A DNA stretch of 64,000 nt from UBA964 sp031382085 (GCA_031382085.1 JANMYM010000083.1:186001-250000); one strand, 5' to 3'. Numbered from the stretch's first letter, positions 32,835 to 41,929 are shown. Notes: generated from the letters alone by a model not told the origin. Program-made: numbers and translations.

Positions 32835-33998
32835 CTAACGTTCGAAAATATAGAGATTCCAGTGACTCGCCGAGATCGGCGCCTTGCCGTCACGGACCAC
32901 CGAACGGTTCAGGCGGTCGAAGGTCTGGCTGTGAGCTTTGGAAAAACCCGCGGCCAGCGCCAGCGCTTCGATCGGCGATTCAAACCAGGGCGTCGCATAG
33001 GTCTCGTTGTTAGTAAACGCATGCGAGCGCTGTATGGCGTTCTGGAACGGGTTGCCCGGCTGCAGGTGGAATTCATGGCCGGCAAACAGTCCGCCCGGCT
33101 TGAGAATTCGCGCCGCTTCGCGCAGCAGCGCCGGCGTTTCCGTCGCCGGCAATTCGTGCAGCATGAAATTGAAGAAGATCAAGTCGAAGTGCGCGTCCGG
33201 AAAGTCCATCCGCACGAGATCCTGCTGGGAAAAGTGCAGAGTCATGCCGCGTTCGCGCGCGCGCTGGTGCGCCAGCATCAGGCAGGGTGCCGACAAATCG
33301 ACCCCGTGGCACTGCGATTGCGGATGCAGTTCCTGCCAGGTGATCAGGGCGGCCCCATGGCCCGTGCCCCAGTCGAGAACACGCGGGTATTCACGCTTCG
33401 GCAGCGCGTCGAACAGAATCCGATAGATGCCGTTTGGATCGGCATGCGAGGGCACCGTTGTGCGGCGACCGATCTCATAACAAATGCCATCGAGAATGTC
33501 GTGCGTGACACCACCGGTGTGCTGGTGAAACGGCACGAACCGAAAGTACTCGGGCTCGCGCAGTTGCGGATTGAGCCGAAGCTCATTTTTGTTAGCCGAG
33601 GCCGCCGCGGCCTGCAGGCCTGCGGCCAAGCGCTCGCGTTGTGCATTTACCGCAGCAAAAATACCAACGCCAGGGCGGTGATACTTGAAACGTTGCAGGT
33701 TGCGAAACAGGTAGTTGTAGAGCTGGTATTCATGCAGCGGCGCAAGTACGGCTTCCGCCTGGCGCCAGTCGCTCGGCGGTGCTTGTCCGCTGGCAGCGAC
33801 CGCGTGCTGGTAGCGGTCGTGCATTTGTCCGAGCAGTTGTTGCTCGCTGAAATTGCGCGCCGCACGCAGGAACGCATGGTAGGAACGGAAATCGCGGCTC
33901 TCCTGCACCGCCAGGGGTGCGCTGCCGGGTCGATCCTGCATGGCCGCGTTCATAACGAGCGCAAGACTGCCATAAAGGTCCAGCTTCGTTAAGGCCAT
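32835..33998 (-). CDS. SAM-dependent class I methyltransferase
   Basis: This 387-residue protein starts at ATG 33996-33998 (MALTKLDLYGSLALVMN). A helical N-terminal half of about 190 residues is unassigned. The C-terminal Rossmann-type domain has motif I VLDWGTGHGAALI, an acidic residue in CHGVDLSAPC, FPDAHFDLIFFNFMLHEL (motif post-II) and EAARILKPGGLFAGHEF (motif III region). The HELPATE segment and C-terminal HWNLYIFE resemble small-molecule methyltransferases. The upstream extension to 34121 is rejected because no start there has support. It heads an operon with the 126-residue protein and DUF1838, and is divergent from the tandem-VOC gene. Confidence 0.82.
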   Translation of the reverse strand: MALTKLDLYGSLALVMNAAMQDRPGSAPLAVQESRDFRSYHAFLRAARNFSEQQLLGQMHDRYQHAVAASGQAPPSDWRQAEAVLAPLHEYQLYNYLFRNLQRFKYHRPGVGIFAAVNAQRERLAAGLQAAAASANKNELRLNPQLREPEYFRFVPFHQHTGGVTHDILDGICYEIGRRTTVPSHADPNGIYRILFDALPKREYPRVLDWGTGHGAALITWQELHPQSQCHGVDLSAPCLMLAHQRARERGMTLHFSQQDLVRMDFPDAHFDLIFFNFMLHELPATETPALLREAARILKPGGLFAGHEFHLQPGNPFQNAIQRSHAFTNNETYATPWFESPIEALALAAGFSKAHSQTFDRLNRSVVRDGKAPISASHWNLYIFER

Positions 33999-34102
33999 GA
34001 GCGGGCGGTTGCCGGTGTGCGGCGATCCACCCCGCACGGCTTGCACGGCAACCAGGCTTGGATGAAGCTCGCCGCGGGACGGCAAAATCGGGGACGACAG
34101 GC

Positions 34103-35101
34103 ATGGCAGACATTGTTGCACCGCAAGGGAGCCCGCTGGGATTCGCGGTCATCAGTTGCAGGTCGCTGGAGGCCAGCCTGGGTTTCTACGTCGACTGCAT
34201 CGGCTTCGCAGCGGGTCCGATCGGGATTTGGGAGGGCAACGATTTCGAACGCTTTTGGAACTTGCCGTCGGGCCGCACGGCGCGAACCTGCGTGCTGACT
34301 GCTAACAATTGCGCCGTGGGTCGCGTGCTGTTGCTGGAGTTTTCTGGCGCCGACCGGCGCCTGATTCAGGCGCTGCCCAATTCGCAGGCGATCGGACTGG
34401 TCAACCTCAATTTCTACACTGCCGATGCACGCGCTGCGGTCGCGACACTACGCTCGCTCGGGTATTCGTTCTGGACCGAGCCCACGCAGCATAGCCTTAA
34501 CGCCGCTGTCGGCAATCCGATCGAGGTCATCTTTGACGGTCCCGACGGCGTCGCGATGAACCTCGTCGAGCTAACAAGTCGCGACCCCGGCACGCGCATC
34601 GGACAGATGCGCGCCTACGTCGAGCAAATGGGGTACACGCGCCAGGGATTCACGCCGGTTGTGACCACCTCGCACGTCACGCGTTCGCTGGACCGCGCCT
34701 GCGAGTTCTACGAAAAAACCTGCGGCATGGGCCGGCTGTTCGAGGATCTGATGACCGCCGATCACGTCAACGCGTTTCTGCGCCTGCCCAGGGGCGGACG
34801 CACGAAAATCGTCTTCATGCAGGGCAATCACATGTTCGGCAAGATCGCGGTCTCGGAACCGCTCAACTATCTCGACCAGTGCGTCGATCTGCAACCTGCC
34901 GCGCACGCGCCTAACATCGGCTACCTTGCGCAGATCTTCGAGGTGCGCGACCTCGCGCTGTCGCTGGCCGCGGCAGCGGCGTCAGGTGCGCAACGGCTCA
35001 CGGCGCGCAGGTTCGCAACCGTGCCGGGGCTCGGCGCGCGCCATCAGGCGCTGATGCGCAATCCGGGCAGCGGCGCGCTCACGTGGCTACTCGAGGTATG
35101 A
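34103..35101 (+). CDS. Tandem-domain VOC family protein
   Basis: A 332-residue protein starting at ATG 34103. Domain one runs from LGFAVISCRSLEASLGFYVDCIGF to VIFDGPDGVAMNLVEL (about 12-155). Domain two runs from PVVTTSHVTRSLDRACEFYEKTCGMG to ALMRNPGSGALTWLLEV (about 190-332). It shares architecture and length with the protein at 19862-20833 and is divergent from the methyltransferase/DUF1838 operon, suggesting a shared catabolic or detoxifying pathway. Metal-binding residues cannot be fixed by eye. It overlaps the convergent speA gene by 15 bp. Confidence 0.75.
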   Translation: MADIVAPQGSPLGFAVISCRSLEASLGFYVDCIGFAAGPIGIWEGNDFERFWNLPSGRTARTCVLTANNCAVGRVLLLEFSGADRRLIQALPNSQAIGLVNLNFYTADARAAVATLRSLGYSFWTEPTQHSLNAAVGNPIEVIFDGPDGVAMNLVELTSRDPGTRIGQMRAYVEQMGYTRQGFTPVVTTSHVTRSLDRACEFYEKTCGMGRLFEDLMTADHVNAFLRLPRGGRTKIVFMQGNHMFGKIAVSEPLNYLDQCVDLQPAAHAPNIGYLAQIFEVRDLALSLAAAAASGAQRLTARRFATVPGLGARHQALMRNPGSGALTWLLEV

Positions 35102-37018
35102 ATAACCGTTCAATTCGCCTTCGTAGAAACGCTTGATCGCCTGGCTCTCGGCGACAGTCATGCGGCCTTCGCGGATCGCCCGTTCGCAGTCGCGCGCCAG
35201 CGCGGGGTAGAGTTCTTCGACGTCGTACTCCATGTACTCGAGCACCTTGTTAGCAGTGTCGCCGAGCACGACTTCCTCGATCCACCAGCCGCCACCCTCT
35301 TCGAGGCGGATGTGCACCACGTGGGTGTCGCCAAACAGGTTGTGCAGGTCGCCCAGGGTTTCCTGATAGGCGCCGACCAGGAACGCGGCCAGGTAGTACT
35401 CATCGCCTTCCTTGAAATCATGTACCTCGAGCGTGCGTTTGACTTCGCGATGGCTGACGAAGCGGTCGATCTTGCCGTCCGAATCGCAGGTGATATCGGC
35501 TAACACGGCGCGCCGGGTCGGGCATTCCGCGAGACGGTGGATGGGCATGATCGGGAACAGCTGGTCGATCGCCCAGCTATCCGGCAGCGACTGGAACACC
35601 GACATATTGCAGAACACGATGTCCGAGAGCACCGACTCCAGACCGTCGAGTTCCTCCGGACATTCTTCCATTTTCCGGCACAGATCGCGGATGCGCGCGC
35701 AGATCACCCAGTACAGACGCTCAGTCAGGCCGCGATGCTCAAGCGACAACAGTCCCAGCTTGAACATCTGCAGCGCCTGCTCGCGCGCCTGTTGTGCGTC
35801 GTGGTAACACTCGACCACGCGCCGCTCGCTGATGCTGCGCAGGGCATCGAACAGATCCTGCACCGGCTGCGGCAGCTCGCCGCGCTGCCTGAACTCTTCC
35901 TCGGTGCTGGCAGTGACCTGAAACTTGTCGAGCTGCGAATTGCCGAGGGCGTTGAAGATCAGCACGCTGTGGTGCGCCGCGATCGCGCGGCCGGATTCAC
36001 TGACGATGATCGGTTCCGGGATGTTGCGGGTCTTGCACACACGCGCCACGCGGTAGACCACGTCATTGGCATACTCGGCCAGCGTGTAGTTCATCGACGA
36101 CTGGTAGTTGGTGCCGCTGCCGTCGTAGTCGACGCCCAGGCCGCCACCGACGTCGATGTACTCCAGGCCTGCGCCCAGTTGTTTCAGTTCGGCATAAATG
36201 TGCGCCAGCTCATCGATCGCGTCCTTGACGCGGCGGATGTCCTGCAACTGGCTGCCGGCGTGGCAATGGAGCAGCTTGAGGCAGTCGAGCATGCCCGCCG
36301 CACGCAGCTGCTCGAGGGCATCGAGCATTTCCGTGACGAACAGGCCGAATTTGGATTTTTCGCCCACTGAATCGCGCCAGCGGCCGGAGCCTTCGCTGGC
36401 CAGCTTCACGCGCACGCCGATGCGCGGGCGCACGCCGTATTTCTGCGCGTGCTTGATGATGAGTCCGAGCTCGGAGTAATTCTCAACGACCGGAACAATC
36501 GTGCGGCCGAGTTTGGTAGCGAGTATCACCGCTTCGATGTAACTGTCGTCCTTGAAGCCGTTACAGACGATCAGGCGCTCGGGCGAATCCTCGGTCATGG
36601 CCATGACAGCTAACAACTCGGGCTTGCTGCCGACTTCCAGACCAAAGCTGTATTCCTTGCCGTAGCGGAACACCTCTTCGACCACCAGACGCTGCTGATT
36701 CACCTTGATCGGAAACACCGCCGTATAGCGATTCTTGTAATCGTTCTCGGCGATCGCGAGCGCGAACGCGTCGTGCAGGCTCTTGAGGCGGTGCGCGAGA
36801 ATGCCCGAAAAGCGCACCACCACTGGCGCCCACAGGTCGCGCGCCTTGAGGCCCTGCACGACTTCCAGCAGGTCGATTTCACGGCCGGGCTGCTGGTCCG
36901 GCCGAACCACGACGTTACCGGCATCGTTGACCGAAAAGTAGCCGCCGCCCCAGGCGTCAACGTGATAGAGCTCGCGCGAGTCTGCGACTGACCAGCCGCG
37001 TTCCTGTGGAAGGTTCAT
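35087..37018 (-). CDS. speA: Biosynthetic arginine decarboxylase
   Basis: SpeA converts arginine to agmatine, the first step of the alternative putrescine route. This 643-residue protein has the usual length and conserved blocks: YHVDAWGGGYFSVN, the PLP lysine K105 in AVFPIKVNQQ, KFGLFVTEM, LHCHAGSQLQDI, IDVGGGLGVDYDG and CDSDGKIDRFV. ATG 37016-37018 gives the normal N-terminus MNLPQERGWSV. A perfect TATACT hexamer on this strand (37025-37030) is 6 nt before the ATG, so the message is probably leaderless. Homospermidine synthase lies 2 kb away, linking both to polyamine synthesis. Confidence 0.95.
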   Translation of the reverse strand: MNLPQERGWSVADSRELYHVDAWGGGYFSVNDAGNVVVRPDQQPGREIDLLEVVQGLKARDLWAPVVVRFSGILAHRLKSLHDAFALAIAENDYKNRYTAVFPIKVNQQRLVVEEVFRYGKEYSFGLEVGSKPELLAVMAMTEDSPERLIVCNGFKDDSYIEAVILATKLGRTIVPVVENYSELGLIIKHAQKYGVRPRIGVRVKLASEGSGRWRDSVGEKSKFGLFVTEMLDALEQLRAAGMLDCLKLLHCHAGSQLQDIRRVKDAIDELAHIYAELKQLGAGLEYIDVGGGLGVDYDGSGTNYQSSMNYTLAEYANDVVYRVARVCKTRNIPEPIIVSESGRAIAAHHSVLIFNALGNSQLDKFQVTASTEEEFRQRGELPQPVQDLFDALRSISERRVVECYHDAQQAREQALQMFKLGLLSLEHRGLTERLYWVICARIRDLCRKMEECPEELDGLESVLSDIVFCNMSVFQSLPDSWAIDQLFPIMPIHRLAECPTRRAVLADITCDSDGKIDRFVSHREVKRTLEVHDFKEGDEYYLAAFLVGAYQETLGDLHNLFGDTHVVHIRLEEGGGWWIEEVVLGDTANKVLEYMEYDVEELYPALARDCERAIREGRMTVAESQAIKRFYEGELNGYSYLE

Positions 37019-37089
37019 GGCGCGCGAGTATACGGCGCGACGCCGGCTCTGCAACGCGGTTCTTGCCGGGAATTTGCAGAGCGCGCGCC

Positions 37090-37254
37090 GCATGCCGGCC
37101 TGGAACGAGGCTCACGGTCGCGCGCCCTGCGGGTGCCCTCGTGAGGGCTGCTCGCTTGGACACATGCGCGCACCTCGAGTCCATAGCCTCATCGACCGCG
37201 CTCGCTGCGCCCTCACTCGGCGCGCTCCAGTTCGCTCGATCCAGGCCGGCATGC
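37090..37254. repeat. Intergenic repeat copy A with 14-bp terminal inverted repeats
   Basis: This 165-bp block is bounded by GCATGCCGGCCTGG (37090-37103) and its exact complement (37241-37254). The interior core (37110-37235) recurs in opposite orientation at 37331-37508. Shared stretches include GAGGCTC-CGGTCGCGCGC, the CCCTCG...GGGCT region, TCATCGACC and CTCGGCGCGCTCCAG. No gene occupies 37031-37516; frames through it are artefacts of GC-rich repeat sequence. Confidence 0.65.
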
Positions 37255-37330
37255 CGCGTGCGCTGCGCCGGCTCCTAACAAGGCCGCGCTTCGGAGCACT
37301 ACCGGTGGCCGCAGGCGCGTGCGCCATGCG

Positions 37331-37508
37331 CGTTTGTTTGTATCGCTGCGGTGAGCGAGCTGGAGCGCGCCGAGCGCGGGCGTCGGCCGCGAGGTCGATG
37401 AGCTCGGATACTGGAAGTGAGTAATTTCCTTCCGAGCGGCCAGCCCGCGCGAGGGTACACCGAAGGTGCGCGCGACCGCGAGCCTCAGCGCAGCGATCCA
37501 AACAAACG
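37331..37508. repeat. Intergenic repeat copy B, inverted, with different terminal repeats
   Basis: This 178-bp block is bounded by a 25-bp imperfect inverted repeat beginning CGTTTGTTTGTATCGCTGCG (37331-37355 against 37484-37508; 23 of 25 positions pair). The core matches copy A in reverse orientation. The ends differ from copy A but are self-complementary, so each copy keeps its own closing stem. Between the copies (37255-37330) is 76 bp with no recognised feature. Confidence 0.65.
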
Positions 37509-37516
37509 AGCGCCGC

Positions 37517-38368
37517 TTACCCGGCACCGGCGGCCACCGGCCGCGCCGGATCGCGGATCCATTCAGACCACGAGCCGGCGTACAGGCGCGCGCCGCTGAG
37601 TCCGGCGTGCTCGAGTGCTAACAGATTGTGGCAGGCGCTGACGCCCGAACCGCACATCATGATCGCCTGCGCCGGACTCGCCAGCCGCGTCGCCCAGCGG
37701 TCGCGCAGTTGCGCGGGCGACAAGAAGCGCCCGTCCGGCCCGAGATTGCCGGGAAAGGGCATGCTGTGCGCGCCGGGGACATGGCCTGCAACGGGATCGA
37801 TGGTTTCGTTCTGGCCCGCGAACCGGTCCGCACCGCGGGCGTCGCACAGCGTCTGCTCTGCGAGCCCGGCCCTGACCAGCGGTTCCAGCTCCCCAGTACT
37901 AACAACCCAGTTCTTGCGCAGCCGCGGGACCAGGGTGCCGGGTGTCACGGTGACGACATCGCGGCTCATGGGCCGCGACGGAACCCGGGTCCATTCGGCC
38001 AGACCACCATCGAGAACCGCGACGCGCTCATGCCCAAGCCAGCGCAGCAGCCACCAAAGACGTGCGGCGTACATGCCGTTGCCCTGGTCATAGGCAACGA
38101 CCTGAGTCCCGCCCCCGATACCCCAGCTCGCGCAGCGGGCTGCGAGCGCTGCGGGTTCGGGTAGCGGATGGCGTCCACTGTCAGGGGTGACTGGCGCGGC
38201 CAGATCGCGATCGAGGTGCGCGTATACCGCACCCGGGATATGCCCTTGCCAGTATTGCGTGCCGCCCAGATCGGGCTTCCCGAGATCAAAGCGGCAATCA
38301 AAAATGCGCCAGTCCGGCGCGCCCAGATGCAGAGCGAGCGTGTCGCGGTCGATTAGAGTACGGTGCAT
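37517..38368 (-). CDS. Sulfurtransferase (tandem rhodanese)
   Basis: A 283-residue protein with two rhodanese domains. The first, inactive, spans about 1-135 (WRIFDCRFDLGKPDLGGTQYWQGHIPGAVYAHLDRDL). The second, catalytic, holds Cys239 in IMMCGSGVSACHNLLALEHAG. CGSGV-type loops occur in thiosulfate and 3-mercaptopyruvate sulfurtransferases (SseA-like); the exact donor cannot be decided from the loop. It transfers sulfane sulfur to cyanide or thiols. The C-terminus abuts repeat copy B. A GAGAAT hexamer on this strand is about 6 nt before the ATG. Confidence 0.88.
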   Translation of the reverse strand: MHRTLIDRDTLALHLGAPDWRIFDCRFDLGKPDLGGTQYWQGHIPGAVYAHLDRDLAAPVTPDSGRHPLPEPAALAARCASWGIGGGTQVVAYDQGNGMYAARLWWLLRWLGHERVAVLDGGLAEWTRVPSRPMSRDVVTVTPGTLVPRLRKNWVVSTGELEPLVRAGLAEQTLCDARGADRFAGQNETIDPVAGHVPGAHSMPFPGNLGPDGRFLSPAQLRDRWATRLASPAQAIMMCGSGVSACHNLLALEHAGLSGARLYAGSWSEWIRDPARPVAAGAG

Positions 38369-38421
38369 GCCGCCATTCTCTGCGCGCAGGCGCTATCGTT
38401 ACAATGGTTGCAGGAGACTGA

Positions 38422-39081
38422 ATGGCGATCCAACTTTGGTGGGGCAGTGGCAGCCCTTATTCCTGGCGTGTGATGCTGGCGCTGGAACATAAGCGCTTGG
38501 ATTATGAGAGCCACCTGCTGCAATTTTCCAAGCAGGAACACCAATCGCCGCAAATGCTGGCGATGAACCCGCGCGGGCGGCTGCCGGTGCTGAAGGATGG
38601 CGAATACGTGGTCTTCGAGTCTTTGGCCATTCTCTACTACCTCGATCTGAAATATCCCGAGCATCCGTTGTTCGGTCGCACGCCCGAGGAAGCGGGCGTG
38701 ATCATGCGCGTGATCAATGAATTTCAGGCCTATACAGAAGCTGATCTGGGCCGAATTACGCAGGCGATCTTTACCGGCAGTTTTGTTAGGGACAGCGACA
38801 ACATTACCAACGCGATCCACCTGGCCGCACGGGAAGCGCGCACCATCGAGCTGCGTTTGTCGAAGTTGGACTGGATCGTGGGCGACGCCCCATCCGCGGC
38901 GGACTTCGTGCTTTATCCATGGATCATGCTGTTGCTGCGGGCCTTGAATCGGCCGGAGGCGCGTGAACTTTCGGGACGCTTTTTGCCAACCGAGGCGAAT
39001 TACCCGGCCCTCGATCGATGGCTGATGCGCGTTGCGGCCCTGCCGGGCTACGAGCGCACCTATCCATCGCATTGGCGCTAA
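38422..39081 (+). CDS. Glutathione S-transferase
   Basis: This 219-residue GST has a thioredoxin-like domain with LWWGSGSPYSWRVMLALEHKRLDYE (Ser near residue 12 as possible catalytic residue), MNPRGRLPVLKDGEYVVFESLAILYYLDLKYPEHPLFG (glutathione site), and a helical C-terminal domain with SAADFVLYPWIMLLLRAL. TACAAT at 38400-38405 and an AGGAG ribosome site at 38412-38416 precede ATG 38422. The homospermidine synthase gene follows after 12 bp, so the two are co-transcribed; the reason is not obvious. Confidence 0.88.
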   Translation: MAIQLWWGSGSPYSWRVMLALEHKRLDYESHLLQFSKQEHQSPQMLAMNPRGRLPVLKDGEYVVFESLAILYYLDLKYPEHPLFGRTPEEAGVIMRVINEFQAYTEADLGRITQAIFTGSFVRDSDNITNAIHLAAREARTIELRLSKLDWIVGDAPSAADFVLYPWIMLLLRALNRPEARELSGRFLPTEANYPALDRWLMRVAALPGYERTYPSHWR

Positions 39082-39093
39082 ACTGAAGTCACT

Positions 39094-40515
39094 ATGACTG
39101 AACATATCAAGTACCTGGATTTTCCAGGACGCATCGTATTCGTCGGCTTTGGCAGCATAGGTCAGGGCACATTGCCGCTGGTGCTGCGCCACATCGGAAT
39201 TCCGCCGAGCCGTATCACGATTGTAACGGCCGATGAATTGGGCAAGGCCGAGGCGGAAAAGTACGGCATCAAGCACGTTGTCGAACCGCTGACGCGCGAA
39301 AACTTTCGCCGGGTCCTCGACCCGTTGATCGGTCGCGGCGATTTCGTATTGAACGTTTCTGTCGACGTGTCGTCGATCGCGTTGATCAAGTTCTGCTGGG
39401 AAAAAGGCTCGATGTATCTCGATACCTGTATCGAGCCGTGGCCGGGCGGCTACACCGATCCGGGCCTGCCGATGGCGCGTCGTACCAATTATGCGCTGCG
39501 CGAAGAAGCGCTCGCGCTGCGCGCCGGTCATGCGCGCGCACCAACGGCGGTGCTGACGCACGGCGCCAATCCGGGATTCGTGCAGCATCTTGTCAAGCAG
39601 GCGTTGCTCAACGTCGCGGGCGATCTCGGCATCGACGCCGGCAATCCGCAGGAGCGGCTGGACTGGGCGCGGCTCGCCAGCAAGGTCGGCGTCAAGACGA
39701 TCCACATCGCCGAACGCGACACCCAGGTCTCGCCGGTGCGCAAGAAGCCTGACGAATTCGTCAATACCTGGTCAGTTGACGGTTTCGTCAGTGAAGGACA
39801 GCAGCCCGCGGAACTTGGCTGGGGCACGCACGAGAAAAATTTCCCGCGCGACGGCCGCCGCCATGACTTCGGCAGTCAGTCAGCCATCTTTCTTGCCCAG
39901 CCCGGCTGTGCGACGCGAGTACGCACCTGGACCCCGCGGGCCGGCAATTTCCATGGCTTCCTGATTACCCACGGCGAAGCGATCGCGCTCTCCGACTACT
40001 TCACTGTGAAAGACGGTGCGCAGATTGTCTACCGGCCGACCGCGCATTACGCCTATCACCCCTGTGACGATGCGGTGCTGTCGGTGCACGAGTTCGCCGG
40101 CAGGAACTACCAGCTGCAGGCGAGCAAACGCATCCTGATGGACGAAATCTCACCGGGAGGCATCGACGAGCTCGGGGTCTTGTTAGCGGGCCACAAAAAG
40201 AACGCCTACTGGTACGGCTCGCAACTGACGGTTGATGAAGCACGCAAGCTGGCACCGTACAACAATGCCACCAGCCTTCAGGTCACATCCGCATGTCTCG
40301 CCGGCATGGTCTGGGCGATGGAAAATCCCAATTCCGGACTGATTGAACCTGACGAGATGGATTTTCGCAGACCGCTGGAAATCATGTGGCCCTATCTCGG
40401 CACGGTCATGGGCGCGTATACGGACTGGACACCGCTGACGGATCGCGAGCGGCTGTTTGCCGAGGATCTGGACAAGACGGATCCGTGGCAGTTCAAGAAC
40501 GTGCGCGTGGTCTGA
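39094..40515 (+). CDS. hss: Homospermidine synthase
   Basis: This 473-residue NAD-dependent enzyme of the saccharopine dehydrogenase-like fold makes homospermidine from two putrescines (or putrescine and spermidine). The N-terminal Rossmann motif is RIVFVGFGSIGQGTLPL. Typical Hss segments follow: VLNVSVDVSSIALIKFCWEKGSMYLDTCIEPWPGGY, THGANPGFVQHLVKQAL, ILMDEISPGGIDELGVLLAGH and EPDEMDFRRPLEIMWPYLG. Full length and all blocks are intact, so function is likely. Putrescine would come from the SpeA route encoded nearby. The stop is followed by an 18-bp palindrome at 40531-40548. Confidence 0.93.
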   Translation: MTEHIKYLDFPGRIVFVGFGSIGQGTLPLVLRHIGIPPSRITIVTADELGKAEAEKYGIKHVVEPLTRENFRRVLDPLIGRGDFVLNVSVDVSSIALIKFCWEKGSMYLDTCIEPWPGGYTDPGLPMARRTNYALREEALALRAGHARAPTAVLTHGANPGFVQHLVKQALLNVAGDLGIDAGNPQERLDWARLASKVGVKTIHIAERDTQVSPVRKKPDEFVNTWSVDGFVSEGQQPAELGWGTHEKNFPRDGRRHDFGSQSAIFLAQPGCATRVRTWTPRAGNFHGFLITHGEAIALSDYFTVKDGAQIVYRPTAHYAYHPCDDAVLSVHEFAGRNYQLQASKRILMDEISPGGIDELGVLLAGHKKNAYWYGSQLTVDEARKLAPYNNATSLQVTSACLAGMVWAMENPNSGLIEPDEMDFRRPLEIMWPYLGTVMGAYTDWTPLTDRERLFAEDLDKTDPWQFKNVRVV

Positions 40516-40530
40516 ACGCGCATTCGCCTG

Positions 40531-40548
40531 GCAGCGCATTTGCGCTGC
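40531..40548. terminator. Palindrome between convergent hss and PLP decarboxylase genes
   Basis: GCAGCGCA and TGCGCTGC form an 8-bp perfect stem around a 2-nt TT loop in the 43-bp gap between two convergent genes. There is no T tract, so any termination would be weak or factor-dependent. Confidence 0.4.
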
Positions 40549-40558
40549 GCCTGCCGTG

Positions 40559-41929
40559 TTAGCCTGCCACGCGCAGGATCGCGGCCGCGCTGCGCTCAAC
40601 GTCGGCGTCGGTGGTCGACCAGTTGCAGAGGCTGATGCGCATCGCGGTGCGCCCCCTCCAGACGGTGGTGCCGCACCAGCAGGTGCCGTCGTCCTGCACC
40701 GCCTTGGTGACGCGCCGGGTGTTTTCCGCATCGCCGAATGCAACCACGACCTGATTCAACACCACGTCGTTCAACACCTCATGACCTGCGGCGCGCAGGC
40801 GCTCGGCAAACAGGCTGGCCTGATCGCAACTGCGTTCGATCATCGCACGCACGCCTTCGCGACCCAGCGAACGCAGCGCAGCCCAGACGTCGACACCACG
40901 CGCGCGGCGCGATAGCTCGGGCGTGAAATCGCTGGGATCGCGGCCTTCACGATTGGCGGGCAGGTAGGCGGCGTTGATGGACATGGCGGCCTGCAGCGCG
41001 TCCTTGTCGCGCACGAAGGCGAGGCCCGAGTCGTACGGTACGTTGAGCCACTTGTGTGCATCGGTGGCCCAGGAGTCGGCGCTTTCAATGCCCTGCGCCA
41101 GTCGGGCGAGACGCGGCGACACGCGCGCCCACAATCCGAATGCGCCATCGACATGGACCCAGGCGCCGCTGCCCGCCACCTGCCGGCAGAGGGCATCGAT
41201 CGGATCGAAAGCCCCGGAATTGATGTTGCCGGCCTGGGTGCAGATGATCGTGGGCCCTTCGATGGCCGGCAGCGCATCCAGGCGCATGCGGCCCTGCGTG
41301 TCCACCGGAATACGCCGTACCCGTTCGCTGCCCAGTCCTAACAAAGCCAGCGACTTGAAAAGCGTTGGATGCGCCTCCGCGCCGACCATGACGGTGAGCG
41401 GCGGGGCGCCGAACAGGCCCTGTGACTCGACCGACCAGCCCAGATTGGCTAACAGGCGATGACGCGCCGCCGCGAGCGCCGTCATGTTGGCCAGCGTCGC
41501 ACCGGTGACGAAGGCGCCGGCGGACTCCCGTGGCAGATCTAACAGCTCCAGCAACCAGCGCAGCGCGACCATTTCCAGGCGCGACACGCCGGGCGTGGCC
41601 TGCTGCAATGCGGCGTTCTGGTCCCAGGCCGTCGCCAGCCAGTTGCTTGCCAGCGCGACCGGCAACGCGCCGCCAATGACGAAACCGAAGAAGCGTGGCC
41701 CGGCCATGGCCATGGTCGCGGGTGAAACCAACTCATCGAGCAGCGCCAGGGTCGCGGCCGGATCGGACGACTGTTGCGGCAGTGGCTCATCGAGCCGCGC
41801 GAGCGCACCGACCGCGGCGGTCGCGGGCGCAACAGCGCGTTCGCCCAGTGCGCCCAGATATTTCAGCGATCTGTTGGCTGCGTCCCGTAGCAACGCGGGG
41901 TCGAGTGTCAACGGCGATGGGGGCGACAT
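40559..41929 (-). CDS. PLP-dependent group II decarboxylase family protein
   Basis: A 456-residue fold-type I PLP enzyme of the aromatic amino acid/glutamate decarboxylase family. PLP is bound by the lysine in DSWATDAHKWLNVPYDSG. Other features are FFGFVIGGALPVALASNWLATAWDQNA, GAFVTGATLANMTALAAARH, WVHVDGAFGLWA (cofactor Asp) and the C-terminal WRGRTAMRISLCNWSTTDADV. It would decarboxylate an amino acid; the substrate is not clear, and some relatives are aminotransferase- or lyase-like. TACAAT on this strand (41937-41942) lies 7 nt before the ATG. Confidence 0.85.
   Translation of the reverse strand: MSPPSPLTLDPALLRDAANRSLKYLGALGERAVAPATAAVGALARLDEPLPQQSSDPAATLALLDELVSPATMAMAGPRFFGFVIGGALPVALASNWLATAWDQNAALQQATPGVSRLEMVALRWLLELLDLPRESAGAFVTGATLANMTALAAARHRLLANLGWSVESQGLFGAPPLTVMVGAEAHPTLFKSLALLGLGSERVRRIPVDTQGRMRLDALPAIEGPTIICTQAGNINSGAFDPIDALCRQVAGSGAWVHVDGAFGLWARVSPRLARLAQGIESADSWATDAHKWLNVPYDSGLAFVRDKDALQAAMSINAAYLPANREGRDPSDFTPELSRRARGVDVWAALRSLGREGVRAMIERSCDQASLFAERLRAAGHEVLNDVVLNQVVVAFGDAENTRRVTKAVQDDGTCWCGTTVWRGRTAMRISLCNWSTTDADVERSAAAILRVAG

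Noticed and set aside
37031..37516. Several overlapping open frames of 70-135 codons between speA and the sulfurtransferase
   Set aside because: They lie within inverted repeats, are open on both strands because of GC bias, and share sequence only because the repeat is duplicated.
38353..39705. A 450-codon minus-strand frame opposite the GST and homospermidine synthase genes
   Set aside because: It is antisense to two well supported genes, has GC-shadow composition rich in Arg/His/Gln and no recognisable motif.
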